From Megaleporinus macrocephalus (taxonomy: Eukaryota; Chordata; Actinopteri; Characiformes; Anostomidae): DNA of 64,000 nucleotides. The position numbers and the translations under genes were made by a program. Positions within the stretch are counted from its first letter, which is position 1. Each line of letters starts with the position of its first letter. The notes beneath the pieces are model-generated. The model worked only from the letters and a program-made list of their open reading frames with translations. It did not search any database and was not told the origin of the DNA. This document shows positions 1-10,862 of this stretch, piece by piece. The stretch covers positions 43,101,123 through 43,165,122 of the forward strand of contig CM038714.1 in the NCBI GenBank assembly GCA_021613375.1. Reading direction: 5' to 3'.

Positions 1-416
1 GCAAAGATCACGACGAATGCAAATTGACTTTTACCATAATTAACCGTAATGTTTGAACACACGGCTGTCTTTCAGCCATAAGCCTGTGGTGTTTTAAGCG
101 TTTCCGCACTGAAGTCAGGTGTGTTAGGGTAATTAGCCAGAGCGTTAATTAAAAAGTGTTACTGTATCATTTACGTGCTGGGATCAAGACAGGCCTCCGG
201 GCTCCAGTAGCTTGACCCAAATGCACTTCCATGGCCGTCGGAGAAATGTGTTTCATTTGACAGATGGACACGTAATCCGCGTCAAAAAGAAGCACGGCCT
301 AGAGTGAACCGCTAACCTCAAGATTAATTCCCAGCAGGAGGGCTGATCTGATCCGTAAACCATGAAAAGTTGTGCACTGTTCATGACCTTTCTTGCAGTG
401 TCACCTCATTCTGGGA

Positions 417-420
<4 letters not shown>
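1..420. promoter_or_regulatory. Unique AT-rich block, candidate conserved non-coding sequence
   Basis: No coding frame or repeat family is recognised. The block has short TAATTA-type homeodomain cores (for example gcgttaattaaaaag near 145) and mixed composition unlike the surrounding transposons. It seems to continue beyond 1070, so a Tc1-like element and its AT tracts interrupt one original block. A regulatory role is inference from composition only. Confidence 0.2.

Positions 421-490
<70 letters not shown>
421..490. repeat. (AT)n microsatellite
   Basis: This is an uninterrupted AT dinucleotide run of about 70 bp. It directly abuts the left end of a Tc1-like element and has replaced that element's first terminal bases. 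Confidence 0.97.
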
Positions 491-494
<4 letters not shown>

Positions 495-979
495 TAGGAT
501 CACTTTAGAATTTCATTTCATGCAATTTTCATGCAATTCACAAACAATACTGTCCGTTTCACAATTAGAATCAAAATGTTTGTATTAAAGTCTATTTTTG
601 TATAAAGGCTTATTTTGCATATAGTCCTATTATCAGTAATTCTCAGTCCTCTGTCTAAATCTCCTGGTACAGCCACCAATCCAAGTTAAGGATGTTATTG
701 GACTAATTGGTTGTTAGGACACTCTTGCTCAATTGTGATGCACAGTTGAAACACATTCTACTAATAAGTGAGTATAAAAGGCAGAACAACATTCTAGGTT
801 AGTTTAGTATCTGAAGCATCAGCAGTTGATGGCTTGCTGACCGACTCAAAATGTCTAGAAAAAAACAAATTTCTTTAGAGACCCGTCAGTCCATTGTTGT
901 GTTAAGGAAGGAAGGTACTCCATTGAAAACAAGAATTTCCATTGAGATTTCACTGTGATCCCAAACTTTTGAGCAGTAG

Positions 980-980
<1 letters not shown>
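491..980 (+). mobile_element. Internally deleted Tc1-like transposon (copy 1)
   Basis: The left end reads agtttaggatcacttta and the right end reads gtgatcccaaacttttgag. These are inverted copies of the Tc1-type terminal repeat seen complete in the copy at 16927-17440. A TATA-like tagtataaaagg lies near 770. A short frame starts at ATG 851 and runs 35 codons to 958; its first residues (MSRKKQISLETRQSIVVL) match the start of a Tc1 paired-like DNA-binding domain. The frame then jumps into the right terminal repeat, so the rest of the transposase and the DDE/D catalytic domain are deleted. The outer bases of the left repeat are lost in the AT tract. It is non-autonomous. The Tc1-like class is well supported; the subfamily was not determined. 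Confidence 0.85.
851..958 (+). pseudogene. Tc1-like transposase N-terminal remnant (35 codons)
   Basis: The remnant begins at ATG 851 in a context also found in the second copy (gactcaaaatg). About the first 24 residues resemble the first helix of the Tc1 paired-like domain, which binds the terminal repeat. No DDE motif is present. The sequence then reads into the terminal repeat and stops at TGA 956-958. It is a relic of an internal deletion and cannot make an active enzyme. Confidence 0.7.

Positions 981-983
<3 letters not shown>

Positions 984-1069
<86 letters not shown>
984..1069. repeat. (AT)n microsatellite
   Basis: An AT run of about 86 bp starts three bases beyond the right end of the Tc1-like element. 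The element targets TA, so insertion into, or slippage from, a TA target explains AT tracts on both sides. Confidence 0.97.
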
Positions 1070-1072
<3 letters not shown>

Positions 1073-1985
1073 TGAGTGGCACGACTCCTAGATGCACTCC
1101 TAATGCACCATCGGGAGCGGGCCTTAAGCCAAACGAGCCTCTATTGACAAGAACTGCAGAACCGAGAACGAGCTGCCTCGCAATCAACCTAGCGATGTTC
1201 TTTCTTTATTCATTCGGATATTCATCGATATTTAATGATGAGTGTTGTTATTTTGGGAGCTAGGGCAATTTATCGTCGTTGCAAATCTCCACCAGGACGC
1301 CTTTGCTCCGAATTTCTGCTCTTCATACAGTTTTAATGACCGGTGTCAATCCTGATGGATTACTAAATGCATTATTGATCCTAAAATAACAAGGCCAGAG
1401 AGTCAGCACACGTCGTTAAAGGGATAGTTCGGCTTTATGGGCATGTCCATTAGGACTCCTAATCAGGATAAAATGTCCATCTCATCTTTTTTTCTTCTTC
1501 TTCTTCTTCTTCTTTCAGTAGCCGCCTGCAATAATGACTCATTAAGCATTGTGTTTAAATGAAATCTGTCTCCATCATTTGGCGAGGAGAAAAAAAAAAA
1601 AGAAGAGGCGACAGTCTTTATATTAGTCCCCTTCACCCACCAGAATAGAACATAAAATCCAATCTAAAACACGTTTGCGCCAGGAAAATTGACCCAGAAA
1701 GATAGATCAAATAAATGCATCATGAATCCCATCAGAGGAAAGCCATTAGGTTCTATTTGCTTGTCATAATATTCCATTTTACTGATGACTTGTTCGTAAT
1801 ACCGTCACCGCTCCAGTGTTTTCTCTCAAGCGTGCAGGTTGAGCAAGGTGTGAGAAAAGAAAGATATGAATAAGCAAGTCAAATGTACAGTCAAAAGCCA
1901 ACAGTCTGAGAGCCTACGTCTGTTTTATTTCCAGTCAAAACAGACACGGAAGCCTAAATGTTTTCAATAGAGTCCACCTTTTGCC
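1070..1985. promoter_or_regulatory. Unique block, candidate conserved non-coding sequence, with a TTAA-type repeat end
   Basis: Mostly unique sequence without a convincing frame. The stretch ttaaagggatagttc at 1417-1431 resembles the terminus of a TTAA-inserting fish DNA transposon, but no partner end is seen. A TTC run lies near 1494-1515. Motifs such as aatgactcattaagc (AP-1-like plus homeodomain-like, near 1534) are compatible with regulatory DNA. No conservation test could be run. Confidence 0.2.
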
Positions 1986-2265
1986 TTCAGGGTCTCCATC
2001 CATCCATTATACTGTATCCCGCTAGTCGGGGTCACGGCAGGGCTGGAGCCAATCTAGGCAGGGTACACCATGGACATCACCAGTTCATCGCATGGCCAAC
2101 ACACACTCACTCCTACAAGGAATTTAGAGTGAGCAATCACCCTAACACGCATGTCTTTGGACTTTGGGAGGAAACTGGAGTACCCGGAGGGTAGAACATG
2201 CAAACCCTACAAAGAATGGCCCGGACCAGAGAAATCAAACCCGGATCGTCTTGACCTTCAGAGCC
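1986..2265 (+). repeat. Dispersed fish retroposon-type repeat (copy 1)
   Basis: It contains the order ccatccatcc, ggggtcacggcag, acaccatggacatcacc, atgtctttggactttggg, then aggaaactggagtacccg, gaacatgcaaac and a degenerate aaacccggatc. This order is a very widespread repeat in ray-finned fish genomes. Two diverged copies occur at 6311-6520 and 59417-59577. The exact class (SINE or LINE 3' tail) cannot be decided here. Confidence 0.75.
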
Positions 2266-2594
2266 TGCATTCTTTCATTTTTCCAAAGATATCCGCACAC
2301 CTCAAAAGTAGTCTTCCCATAAGGCAAGTAATCTCAGTTTACACCCTGCATCAATGTGCAATGATTGAATCACAGTGGGATTTCTCTTGACTGCATTTTT
2401 CATTTTTCAGCATGTTTACATGCTTTCTGAATGTGATTCAATCACCAAAAATGGGACCCCCCTGAATGCAAGGGGGTATTTTACACACCGGTCATGCTCA
2501 AACTGGAGATCAAATATTCTACTCCCATAAGAAATACATAAACCACACAGAACACACACAGAACATTTGGCACAGGTTCTGATTGATCAAGGTA
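2266..2594. other. Unassigned spacer with a hairpin-forming inverted repeat
   Basis: No gene or known element is recognised. A perfect 13-bp inverted repeat (tgattgaatcaca at 2362-2374 and its complement at 2432-2444) encloses a smaller palindrome, catgtttacatg. A C5/G5 mini-hairpin lies near 2457-2476. It may be the relic of a small inverted-repeat element. Confidence 0.4.
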
Positions 2595-3136
2595 TGAAGC
2601 TAGGAGCAGCAGCCGAAGACTAAAGCAAGTCAAAAAGAATAACGAGCTCTAAAAACAGAAAAGTGAACAGTGTTTAACAGGAACGGTTCTGGAATGGACC
2701 TGCTCGTCTAGTTTTGGAGAATACCGCTCTGTAAAACCAACATGTCAGCTAGTGAAGCTGAGTTAACAAGAAGATGAACGTTTTATTTACTTTCTCTATA
2801 AATAAACCCTTTAAGATACACTTTTTTTTAAAAGCATTCTATTTTTTCAATGTATCCCTTGTTTTTACTTGAAGTAAGTTAAAACATTTATTAGAAGTTT
2901 ATAAATAATTTATTCAGTTCAGCATAAACAGTAAATATACTGAAATATACTTAAGGGTATGTGTGATGTGTTGGTGTTTCAGTAGCTGATGGTATAAGAT
3001 GCTGATACTAGGCTACTTCAGTAAACAGGATACACCACTGAATCATAACACAAGTTAGAAATGATGACGGTCTGGACCTTGGCCTGAGGAGATCTCCACT
3101 AACTGGACCTTATTGAACTCTAATTAAATACTCCTG
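2595..3136 (+). mobile_element. 5'-truncated non-autonomous hAT element, family E, without the minisatellite
   Basis: From about 2595 it aligns by eye to the right part of the hAT at 33885-35605. Shared landmarks are ggagcagcagc, agaataacg, cagtagctgatggtataag and cttggcctgaggagatctcc, ending aatactcctg. The left third is missing. Where the other copy holds about 1 kb of tandem repeats, this one has about one unit (actaaagcaagtc), so it looks like the state before expansion. No transposase frame is visible. Confidence 0.75.
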
Positions 3137-3623
3137 GTTTAGGCTAATAGACCATATTGCATCATGTCCCTTTCTGTCTTCCACTATCTGATCCAGCGAT
3201 TTTGGCTGGTATTAAACTGAATTATCAAATCTAAATTCATAGACACCTTAAATATGCTATCTACTGAGGTACCTTCCTTCAACCGAATGATAAGAAAGCA
3301 TCCAACAGTTTCTCAGCCACTGAGGCATTCCCATGATGCAAAGCAAGCTAAACTTTTTCCAAAAAATATTCTTACAGTTCAAAAACACCCCAAATGCGAA
3401 TAATACCACACACAGTAAACATGGAATGCACAACAAAAATAAACAAAACCAAAAAACTTTATAATATATATATAAGGTAAGTTAGAAGCAAGCAGTGCTC
3501 GTGGAAACTCATCCAGAGCAAAAATAATCTAATTAGAGCATCCCAGTAATCTGTTCTATGAAGATGTTGAATAGAATGCTGGCACTTAAATCTCAGCTCA
3601 CTAGGTTCTGAAACAGCTGAGTA
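3137..3623. other. No recognised feature
   Basis: AT-rich sequence between two hAT elements. No frame, inverted repeat or known fish repeat was recognised. Confidence 0.5.
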
Positions 3624-4164
3624 CCCCTGAGTAGGGCTGGGCGATATATCGAGTTTTTAAGAAATATTGATCAATTTTTATATGCGACATAAGATGAGAC
3701 AATATCGCCTCTCTCTCTCTCTCCCTCTCCCTGTTTGTCTTAACTTCACACTGCCCCGCCTCTCTCCCTCACAAAACTCACTCCTCCCCACCGCTTCACG
3801 CGTAAACGCAGGCAGTGACAGCATGGAAACGGATACAGACACGAAAGAAGCTATCGAAGAGGAAGCCTGTCCAAAGACTGGCTTTCGCAATTCGATAGCA
3901 AAAAGGTATCGACTGAAACGTCTCAGTTCTACCAAGTACCTATAAGTACCCGTTCTCTGTACTTTGATATAACGCAAAAAAAAAAAAAACACAACGCGGG
4001 AAGCACACACACAGCTAGTTAAACATGTCGAAAAGCTCAAAAGTTTGGCTCTGCTTCGAAAGGGTCTGTCTCAGAGCAGCTGCAGTAAACGCTTCAAGAT
4101 CGCCATTCAGCTAAAAATATGGAGATATTATTTTTGGTCCATATCGCCCAGCCCTACCCCTGAG
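3624..4164 (+). mobile_element. Non-autonomous hAT element B with perfect 8-bp target duplication
   Basis: The terminal inverted repeats are tagggctgggcgatatat (from 3632) and atatcgcccagccctac read to 4156. They are flanked by the perfect 8-bp direct repeat CCCCTGAG at 3624-3631 and 4157-4164, diagnostic of hAT insertion. A TC-rich run lies near 3711-3730. A short frame at about 4025 (MSKSSKVWLCFERVC) faintly recalls the start of a BED zinc-finger transposase but ends quickly. At about 525 bp it is an internal-deletion derivative. Confidence 0.88.
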
Positions 4165-4543
4165 TAGGGGTGTAAGAAAATGTTGAAATATCGAATATCG
4201 GGATATTATGTTTGGTGATACTGTATCGATTCTCATAAACACAGTATCGATACACAGATTTCTGGCAGACAGTGAATCATTGTGTGTTGTGTTTAAACCT
4301 CTGACCACTAGTTGGCGGTGTTGTAATCCATTTTCTACTCCATTCCAACATTAACAAGCAGCACAAGGGCGCAATGCTATTGTAAGCACTGACAAACCTG
4401 TTCATACAGTGGTGTGTTTTATAGTAGGATTTTAAAAATCACAGTATATCACTTTGCTTGCAATATCGCAATATATCATGATATATTGAATCGTGACCGC
4501 TGTATCACGATACATATTGTATCGCCAGGTTCTTGCCTATATA
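4165..4543 (-). mobile_element. Non-autonomous hAT element A (copy 1, damaged end)
   Basis: It starts taggggtgtaagaaaat immediately after the target duplication of element B and ends near ggttcttgcc, where the last bases (acacagccct in other copies) are lost. Orientation is opposite to the copies at 18618, 27993 and 55589. The frames crossing it are not transposase. The flank tatctgag resembles CCCCTGAG at five of eight bases. Confidence 0.85.
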
Positions 4544-5869
4544 GTATCTGAGTATCATATTGGGGCACCTTCCCCACAAATATGACACAAATGTGGGTGG
4601 TCTCTGACTTTTACACACTACTGCAGTTCCAGCTGTGACTGTACATGTGTTTACATAGCAATACGCAGTGCAAGTCCTTTCTAAAACCTGGTGGACTCAA
4701 AACATGATGTGCCTCACACTTAACAGTAGCTGCACAGCAGATTTACCATTCGCATGCTTATTCGGATGACGGAGAATATCAACTCACAGTGCAAGAGTGC
4801 CCCTCATGAATATTCATGCCCTTCCCTCTGTACAACTTCAATATATTTCTCGGGGAAGAAAAAAAAAGGTAGACGTAAGTGATGAACGAGGAAGAATGGA
4901 AGGAGGATTTGCGCCGAAGACTGCTTTGAGTCATTGGAGTGACTGCGTTGAGTAATTCGAGTGACTTCCACAAGGGTCTGACTTAATTGCTCGCTTTGCA
5001 GAAAAAGCAGACTTTCAAATTGAAAAATGGTCCATTGAAGTTTCCTCGGTGGCCCAGGAAGCGAATGACACCCCTTTGTTCGGCAAAAAGGCTCTTTAGC
5101 AAATTAAAGCTTATCGTTTTGTCGATATTGTGTATTAGCATGACAGTAATGGCGCTTAATTGGTTCCTCCGAGAAAGCGAAGTTGACGCAATATGAGATT
5201 TGAAAATGTATGCAGCATCTGTCGATACTCATTAAAGCAAAGAAACACCACTAAGTGTGGGGAAAGAGAGAAAACTAGCATGAAGTCATCATAGACGGCC
5301 CAAAAAATTACCACCAGTCGCTGAGGCTTTGTCTAGCTTTGTAAAGACTGTGATGGCCGCCTGAAGCCATGCCTTAGAATCGGCCACCACTGGTCACCAA
5401 CCCTTCAACTGGAGATCTACTTTTCTGTTAGTCTTGCTGGGGGGCCAGGTGTGATAATGTAGTGAGCATACAAGTCTGGGGACAACTTGTTAAAGTTTTG
5501 GTGTTTGTATCTGAAGGTATCTGGTTGGCATCTGAAGTAACAAGCTTCCTTTCAGGAGGTGTTTATTTTTATATTTATTTTTATTGCATGGCAAATAAAT
5601 GTGAACGACGTCGTAACAACCAAAGCACACCACAACCAAAAACTATTTTGAGACCATAAGTCCAAACTGATCTTATTCATTAAGCTCTAGCTTTGTATGT
5701 GAAAATTACAATGATGGTAATTATCTAAGCTCAATCATAGTTCACTGCCAATCAAATCAGACCCGTGTCAAAAAGCTCCATCAGGAGCTGGTAGTTGACC
5801 GAAGCTTAAAAATTATTTTTGTATTGCTTTGAGAAAAAGAGTGATGGTTCTTAGAAGCAATGACTTAAA
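4544..5869. promoter_or_regulatory. Unique block; candidate conserved non-coding element at about 4790-5260
   Basis: No repeat is recognised. The part at 4790-5260 has a 14-bp palindrome catgaatattcatg (4805-4818, POU-like) and several homeodomain cores (cttaattgctcg near 4983, attagcatgac near 5133, gcttaattggttcc near 5154). Short frames here look incidental. The remainder to 5869 shows nothing specific. The regulatory call rests on motif density. Confidence 0.3.
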
Positions 5870-6070
5870 CTGTGGCCATCAATCTTTAAGGTCTACTTTC
5901 CTGAAGAGCTCAGTTCCAACCTGCATTTAACCTACTAGCCCGCCTAATTTAACACTGTTGCTTCTAATCCAGCCAATCAATGGACTTAATCAGCTAGTTG
6001 GCTGGAGCAGTTACAGAACTACACTCCTCAGGAAGGCAAATCTCTATGCCTATGGTTGATGGCCACTACC
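5870..6070. repeat. Short inverted-repeat element (MITE-like)
   Basis: The left arm (gtggccatcaa, then ctttcctgaagagctcagtt) and right arm (ctacactcctcaggaaggc, then ttgatggccac) are imperfect inverse complements around a core containing ccagccaatcaatgg. The core phrase resembles a repeat common in fish genomes. Superfamily is uncertain and no target duplication was found. Confidence 0.6.
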
Positions 6071-6310
6071 CTAGATGAACCAACATTGATTCCCTAAAGA
6101 AACTGATGGTCCATAATGGTTTGTCTGTAAAAGCACAAATAAAATAAAAGAGGGTGTGGTTTCCACATACATGACCTTGGAATTCTCTGAAAGGTATCAT
6201 TCTTAGGTTTATTCATTTATTTTTCAACTAAGCCACAGCCCAACCTGTATCTTGCAGATTTGCTAGGTTTCGAGATGATCATGGCTTCCGTGAATACTGG
6301 ATAATAAAAT

Positions 6311-6525
6311 GGTTTGCGTGGAGCCAATCCCAGCATCATTAGGCGAAGGCGGGGTGGACCATGGACAGGACACCAGCATGGCCAACACACACACAATTTA
6401 ATGATCAACCTAACATGTATGTGTTTGGACTGTGGGAGGAAACCCACACAAGCACAGGGAGAAGATGCAAACTCCACACAGATCGGCCCAGACCAGGAAT
6501 CGAACCCTGGATTGGCTTGCAAACC
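6311..6525 (+). repeat. Dispersed fish retroposon-type repeat (copy 2)
   Basis: Same ordered landmarks as the copy at 1986-2265: ccatggacaggacaccag, tgtttggactgtgggagg, aaacccacacaagcaca, aactccacacagatcgg, and a tail ggaatcgaaccctgg that resembles a tRNA B box. The left end is lost. Confidence 0.75.
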
Positions 6526-6877
6526 AAGTTTTGGTCTCAAATGTTTTATTGAACATTTATGGTGAAGATATATATTAGATATAAATATAGATATACAGAT
6601 ATATATTCTTTTATAATTTTTTTTACCATCATCAACATTACATACAAAAACATGTGTGAATCACAAAATGGGTACACAACCCCTGCAGTGAAATCCTTAC
6701 AGCCATTGATTACTAACTAAATGTTGTTACATCTTAAATTGCGTGGGGGGCAGGTGGGGGACAAATTGCTTGTTAAAAGCACTGATTTCCAACTAAAGTT
6801 CCATATCAAATGAATGTCCCCTTTGCATTCACCCATCTGAGTCTGTAACTTCACAGTCCCCAAACACATTTGGTTGG

Positions 6878-6998
6878 TTTTATTTATTTATTGTTTTAAT
6901 TTATTTGTTATTTTTATTTTATTATTATTGTTTTTTTTATTTATTTATTTATTTATTTTTATTTTTATTTTTTTTATTTTTTTATTTATTTATTTTGG
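6878..6998. repeat. Degenerate (TTTA)n low-complexity tract
   Basis: T/A-only run dominated by tttatttatt units with poly-T interruptions, followed by a short G run (tgggggggtc). Confidence 0.9.
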
Positions 6999-8659
6999 GT
7001 GGGGGGGTCATTTTGGTTGTATTTTTGTTATAGGCCCTGCTTCCTATCACCACTTTTGAGATATCAGTGTAAGTATCTTTCCAATGAACCATAGTAAACC
7101 ACTCTGAATGTTAAAAACTGCAATGTTTAAAAGAACCATCACAACAATTTGCTGTAGAAGAGGGATTCAATTAGCACTGTGCAGGTAGCTTCATACGAGA
7201 TGAGTATAATGACAATAATTATCCAGAATCAATCTTAGCTCACAAACAAAGACTGAAAACAACATGTCAGTGATGTCAGGTATTTCCTTCCACTCTGTCT
7301 GACAACACTGCGAGAGGCCATTAAACGTCCATTCCATAAAATTATACAGCAGGTCAGTCACTCTGACAGTGCAAACAGGTATATTATCTAGAGCTGAACT
7401 CCATCCAACAACTTTAAGATGAGCTGAAGTGGTGTTTGTGATCCAGAACTAATAATCCAACATCCAGCATCACTCACGCTCTTGAAACTGAATGCAGTTA
7501 CATCCTCACACATCCTCAAAGATTCCAACATCTAGAGTGCAGCCCTTCCAGAAGAGATGAAGCTGTCTACACTGTCTATTAATGACCTTACTTTCAGAAG
7601 AAACACTGGCTTTATTGAAATGTTGTTCACATTTCTAATGATTAATCTTTTGGAATTCATCTGAGCGTAACCTATCAATGCTGCCACCACAGCAAAGAAT
7701 GTCTTTTGTTTAAACTTCTAGCTAAGAAAAGTACCGCTTATCTATTTTGACTCTGCTTGAATAGGCCTCGCAATGATTAACTGCTAATAATTAAAGGAAT
7801 AGAAGATAATTTTGTTTACAGTCGAACAGCATTGTCTGTTAAGTTTGTTCTCCCTAATCAAGCGTCATTGTGGATCAATTAGAAATTCCTTCTAATCATC
7901 AAAAACCAAAGGCCAATACAGAAAACTGATGAAACGTTTTGCTTAATTAGACTTGTTAGTATGCTGCTTGAACAGCCTCTTGCTGCCCCAGCGCATTGTC
8001 GATTATGTTTGAACTTCAATGACGGATGTATTGGTGGGAATTTGAGAGGAAAGATACTTTGGCAGGTGGACATATGTTGGGCTGGTTTGGCACGACTTTG
8101 GCTGGTGTTCTTTAAGAGTATATAAAACTAATAACCTGCATTGCTTCATAATGTGGCTGACATTCAGGCTTCTCCGTATACCTGAACTTTTGATTGACAT
8201 AAAGTTCATTCCCTTCAGTACTGTTGAAAGGTGGCTGCTGCCTCATCTGCATTGCTCACAATCTCAAAGCTAAGACACTGCATGGACTAATCATGTATTT
8301 AAAGTAACCCTACTTCATCCATTGTTTGTGAAGACACTAATTAGTCTGTGCCACTAAAGAAAACATTTGCAAGTGGCTGGAGTAAGAGAGACATCCAAAT
8401 GTTATTATCTTATTCAAATTATTTGCAGGTTCTTGTTGTCTTCCAAGAAAATATAAGCTGTACATTACTGATATCATGTTAGTTAAAATATGGTATGGAT
8501 TAGTGTCAGGGTTGAAATGTGTGACTTGTTTTAATATTTAGTTGACATAAAAAAATATGTTACAAAAACAAACAGAGACAGTAATTCCACTCGCTCTCAG
8601 TCATATGAACTTCACTATGATTACATTTGGTTTGGTAGGTTCTTATACAATAAAAATAG
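6999..8659. promoter_or_regulatory. Unique block; candidate conserved non-coding element at about 7740-8060
   Basis: No transposon ends are recognised. The segment 7740-8060 is rich in homeodomain-type cores (ctgctaataattaaagg, ggatcaattagaaattcc, tgcttaattagacttg) and lacks simple repeats. The short frames on both strands do not look like known proteins. Elsewhere in the interval nothing specific is visible. Confidence 0.25.
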
Positions 8660-8661
8660 GA

Positions 8662-8710
<49 letters not shown>
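8660..8710. repeat. (ATT)n microsatellite
   Basis: About 50 bp of att trinucleotides. Read in reverse it gives the poly-asparagine run of a spurious frame. Confidence 0.95.
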
Positions 8711-8783
8711 GTTGGAGAATATGGCTGTATTGACCTTACACTGGATGACTGACACTGTGCTATACACAAAAAAACAAAAACAA

Positions 8784-8786
<3 letters not shown>

Positions 8787-8861
<75 letters not shown>
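8787..8861. repeat. (AT)n microsatellite
   Basis: AT run of about 75 bp that merges into the ATATAT terminus of a MITE family C copy at its right edge. Confidence 0.95.
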
Positions 8862-8864
<3 letters not shown>

Positions 8865-9056
8865 GCTGTCCAATTAAAAACAAGTATCTATGAAATTGCA
8901 ATTTACAGGAGAGACCAAAAACATACTTTACTTTCAATGTCAATGGAACCAGATTTTTTGTTGTTGTCTGTTTTGGAGCACTTCTATTAGTCCATTCATT
9001 AAGAAATTTAAACAATGTAAACGACCATCTGTGTGTTCATTGGACAGCGATAATAT
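8853..9056 (+). mobile_element. MITE family C (copy 1)
   Basis: It runs from atatatagttgctgtccaat to ttcattggacagcgataat, inverted terminal repeats of one consensus. The interior contains aggagagaccaaaaacatac and a cttctattagtccattc motif. Copies of the same family occur at 11996, 14989, 20024, 37972, 48554, 58443 and, split, at 62026/63657. There is no coding capacity. The superfamily is not determined. Confidence 0.82.
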
Positions 9057-9171
9057 GTAAAATCATGTTTGTATTTAAACTCAAGTATAACAGTATTACT
9101 CTTGTTTCATTGTAAGGTTTTGGATGGAAATAATAAAGTCACATTTTCATGGGATAGATTAATGATAGATG

Positions 9172-9595
9172 TAGGGGTGTGCCATATCATATCGTACACA
9201 ATAATATTTTATAACATTTTTTTAATATTGTGAACGATATTATACCCTGAAATATCGTGCCATATCATCCACTCCTAATGATCACACCAGGGTACTACTT
9301 TTTACTGTTTTTAACAAAAGAAAAATTCACACTTTTCTCTTTTCCTATTATATATCTATTAGAGACAGATTTTATCTGTTCATTTCTGGATATATGGAGA
9401 TATTTGGAGTGTATTATTTAGTATCGTGACATTCTGTATCCTTGACTTCTGTTACAATCTGATGAAAATTTTCATTTTGTTGCAGTAGTGTATCTTAATT
9501 TTTTTAATTCAATGTTATGTCATATCACCAAGAGTATCGTTATCGCAAAAATACCCTAAAATATCGTGATGTTATTGTCGGGCCATATCGCCCGT
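9172..9595 (+). mobile_element. Non-autonomous hAT-like element J
   Basis: The left end taggggtgtgccatatcat and the right end ggccatatcgcccgttc form imperfect inverted repeats. The interior has repeated ATATCGT motifs. No clear 8-bp duplication is preserved and no transposase frame is seen. The hAT assignment rests on the TAGGGGTG start shared with elements A, B, D and L. Confidence 0.6.
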
Positions 9596-10474
9596 TCTCA
9601 GATTGGTTAGCAACCAATAACTTTTTTTGATTACCTATAGGTGATACTAAATTTGTCAGGATGCTGTATGTTGCTAGATGCCTTCAGGAAGTCCCAGATA
9701 CTGACTACAAGGATCGTGCTCCTAGTTGAACTAAGAAAATATGCACAGCTTTGGCCAAAAGCCAAGCACGTATCGAGGATCCCCAGCATTTTTTTGCCAT
9801 TGAACTTGAACCACATTACTATTTCATCACCCGGCCGTAGCACGAAACCGAGCATAAAGAGCTCCAGGTTCTACAGTAGTGCCACTTGACAAATAATACT
9901 TAAGCTCTGTGCCAAACTGAGTTGAATAGAGTCTAATGTGCCCAATCACTGCTTCATGCTGCCTGGCCAGGTCCATGGTTTGTATTATTTTAAGTACCTT
10001 TCATCTCTGAACATGTTACATGTAATCATATTTGGAGAGAATATGTAATAAGAAGGACGGTAATGAGATTTTTGTCTCGGACACAAATGAAAGTACCCTC
10101 TAAACTGAGGTCGCTGAAGGATAATCATGGGTTTGCCTGTCATGAGATGAGAAAAGAAAACAGGAGGCAGATGGCTATATCTGGATATTTACTTTTTAAG
10201 CACAAGCCATATTAAAGCTGATTCATTCTGTAGCGATTAAAGAATTGTAGCCTTACTTTTATACAAAAGGCAGATACTCTTAATATTTGTAAAACTTGAT
10301 TTTGAAGGTTAGAAGCAGACCCCTCAGGTGTTCATTGTCAGGTATGTTTAACCATTATACCGGTATTTCTTGATTTAGCGCAGTGCAAACAGTCCACACC
10401 ATGCTTACGTTAGCCCACTTGCTATGGATGTTTCTATCACAATTCAAATAAAAATGAAAAATTTTATTTTTGAG
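9596..10474. other. Unassigned unique sequence
   Basis: Overlapping short frames occur at about 9631-9889 on both strands, with no recognisable domain. The segment 9700-9880 has balanced base composition, so it may be an old element or conserved non-coding DNA. Nothing else was identified. Confidence 0.3.
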
Positions 10475-10862
10475 ACATGAAGAGATTTACATTACAGATT
10501 TACATTGGGTTTACATTAGCCTAACATGGACACCAGAGTGATTTCTGTATTTGCTTCCTGTAGCACCTCATGAAAAGCCACAGTCAGGACCTTATATGTG
10601 AAACAAATCAAGAACCAGCCAATACTGAAGCATGAATGACTGATATTTGACCATTTCTAGAAGGGTCTACATGAAGAGATTTACATTACAGATTTACATT
10701 GGGTTTACATTAGCCTAACATGGACACCAGAGTGATTTCTGTATTTGCTTCCTGTAGCACCTCATGAAAAGCCACAGTCAGGACCTTATATGTGAAACAA
10801 ATCAAGAACCAGCCAATACTGAAGCATGAATGACTGATATTTGACTATTTCTAGAAGGGTTT
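10475..10862. repeat. 194-bp tandem duplication
   Basis: Two adjacent copies, 10475-10668 and 10669-10862, both start acatgaagagatttacatta. I see a single internal difference (tttgaccatttc versus tttgactatttc), so the duplication is very recent or an assembly artefact. No frame or transposon end is associated. Confidence 0.93.

Noticed and set aside
8560..9015. Frames with long YIYIYI or poly-Asn runs (also near 855, 8712, 16706, 31794 and 59361)
   Set aside because: They are translations of (AT)n and (ATT)n microsatellites.
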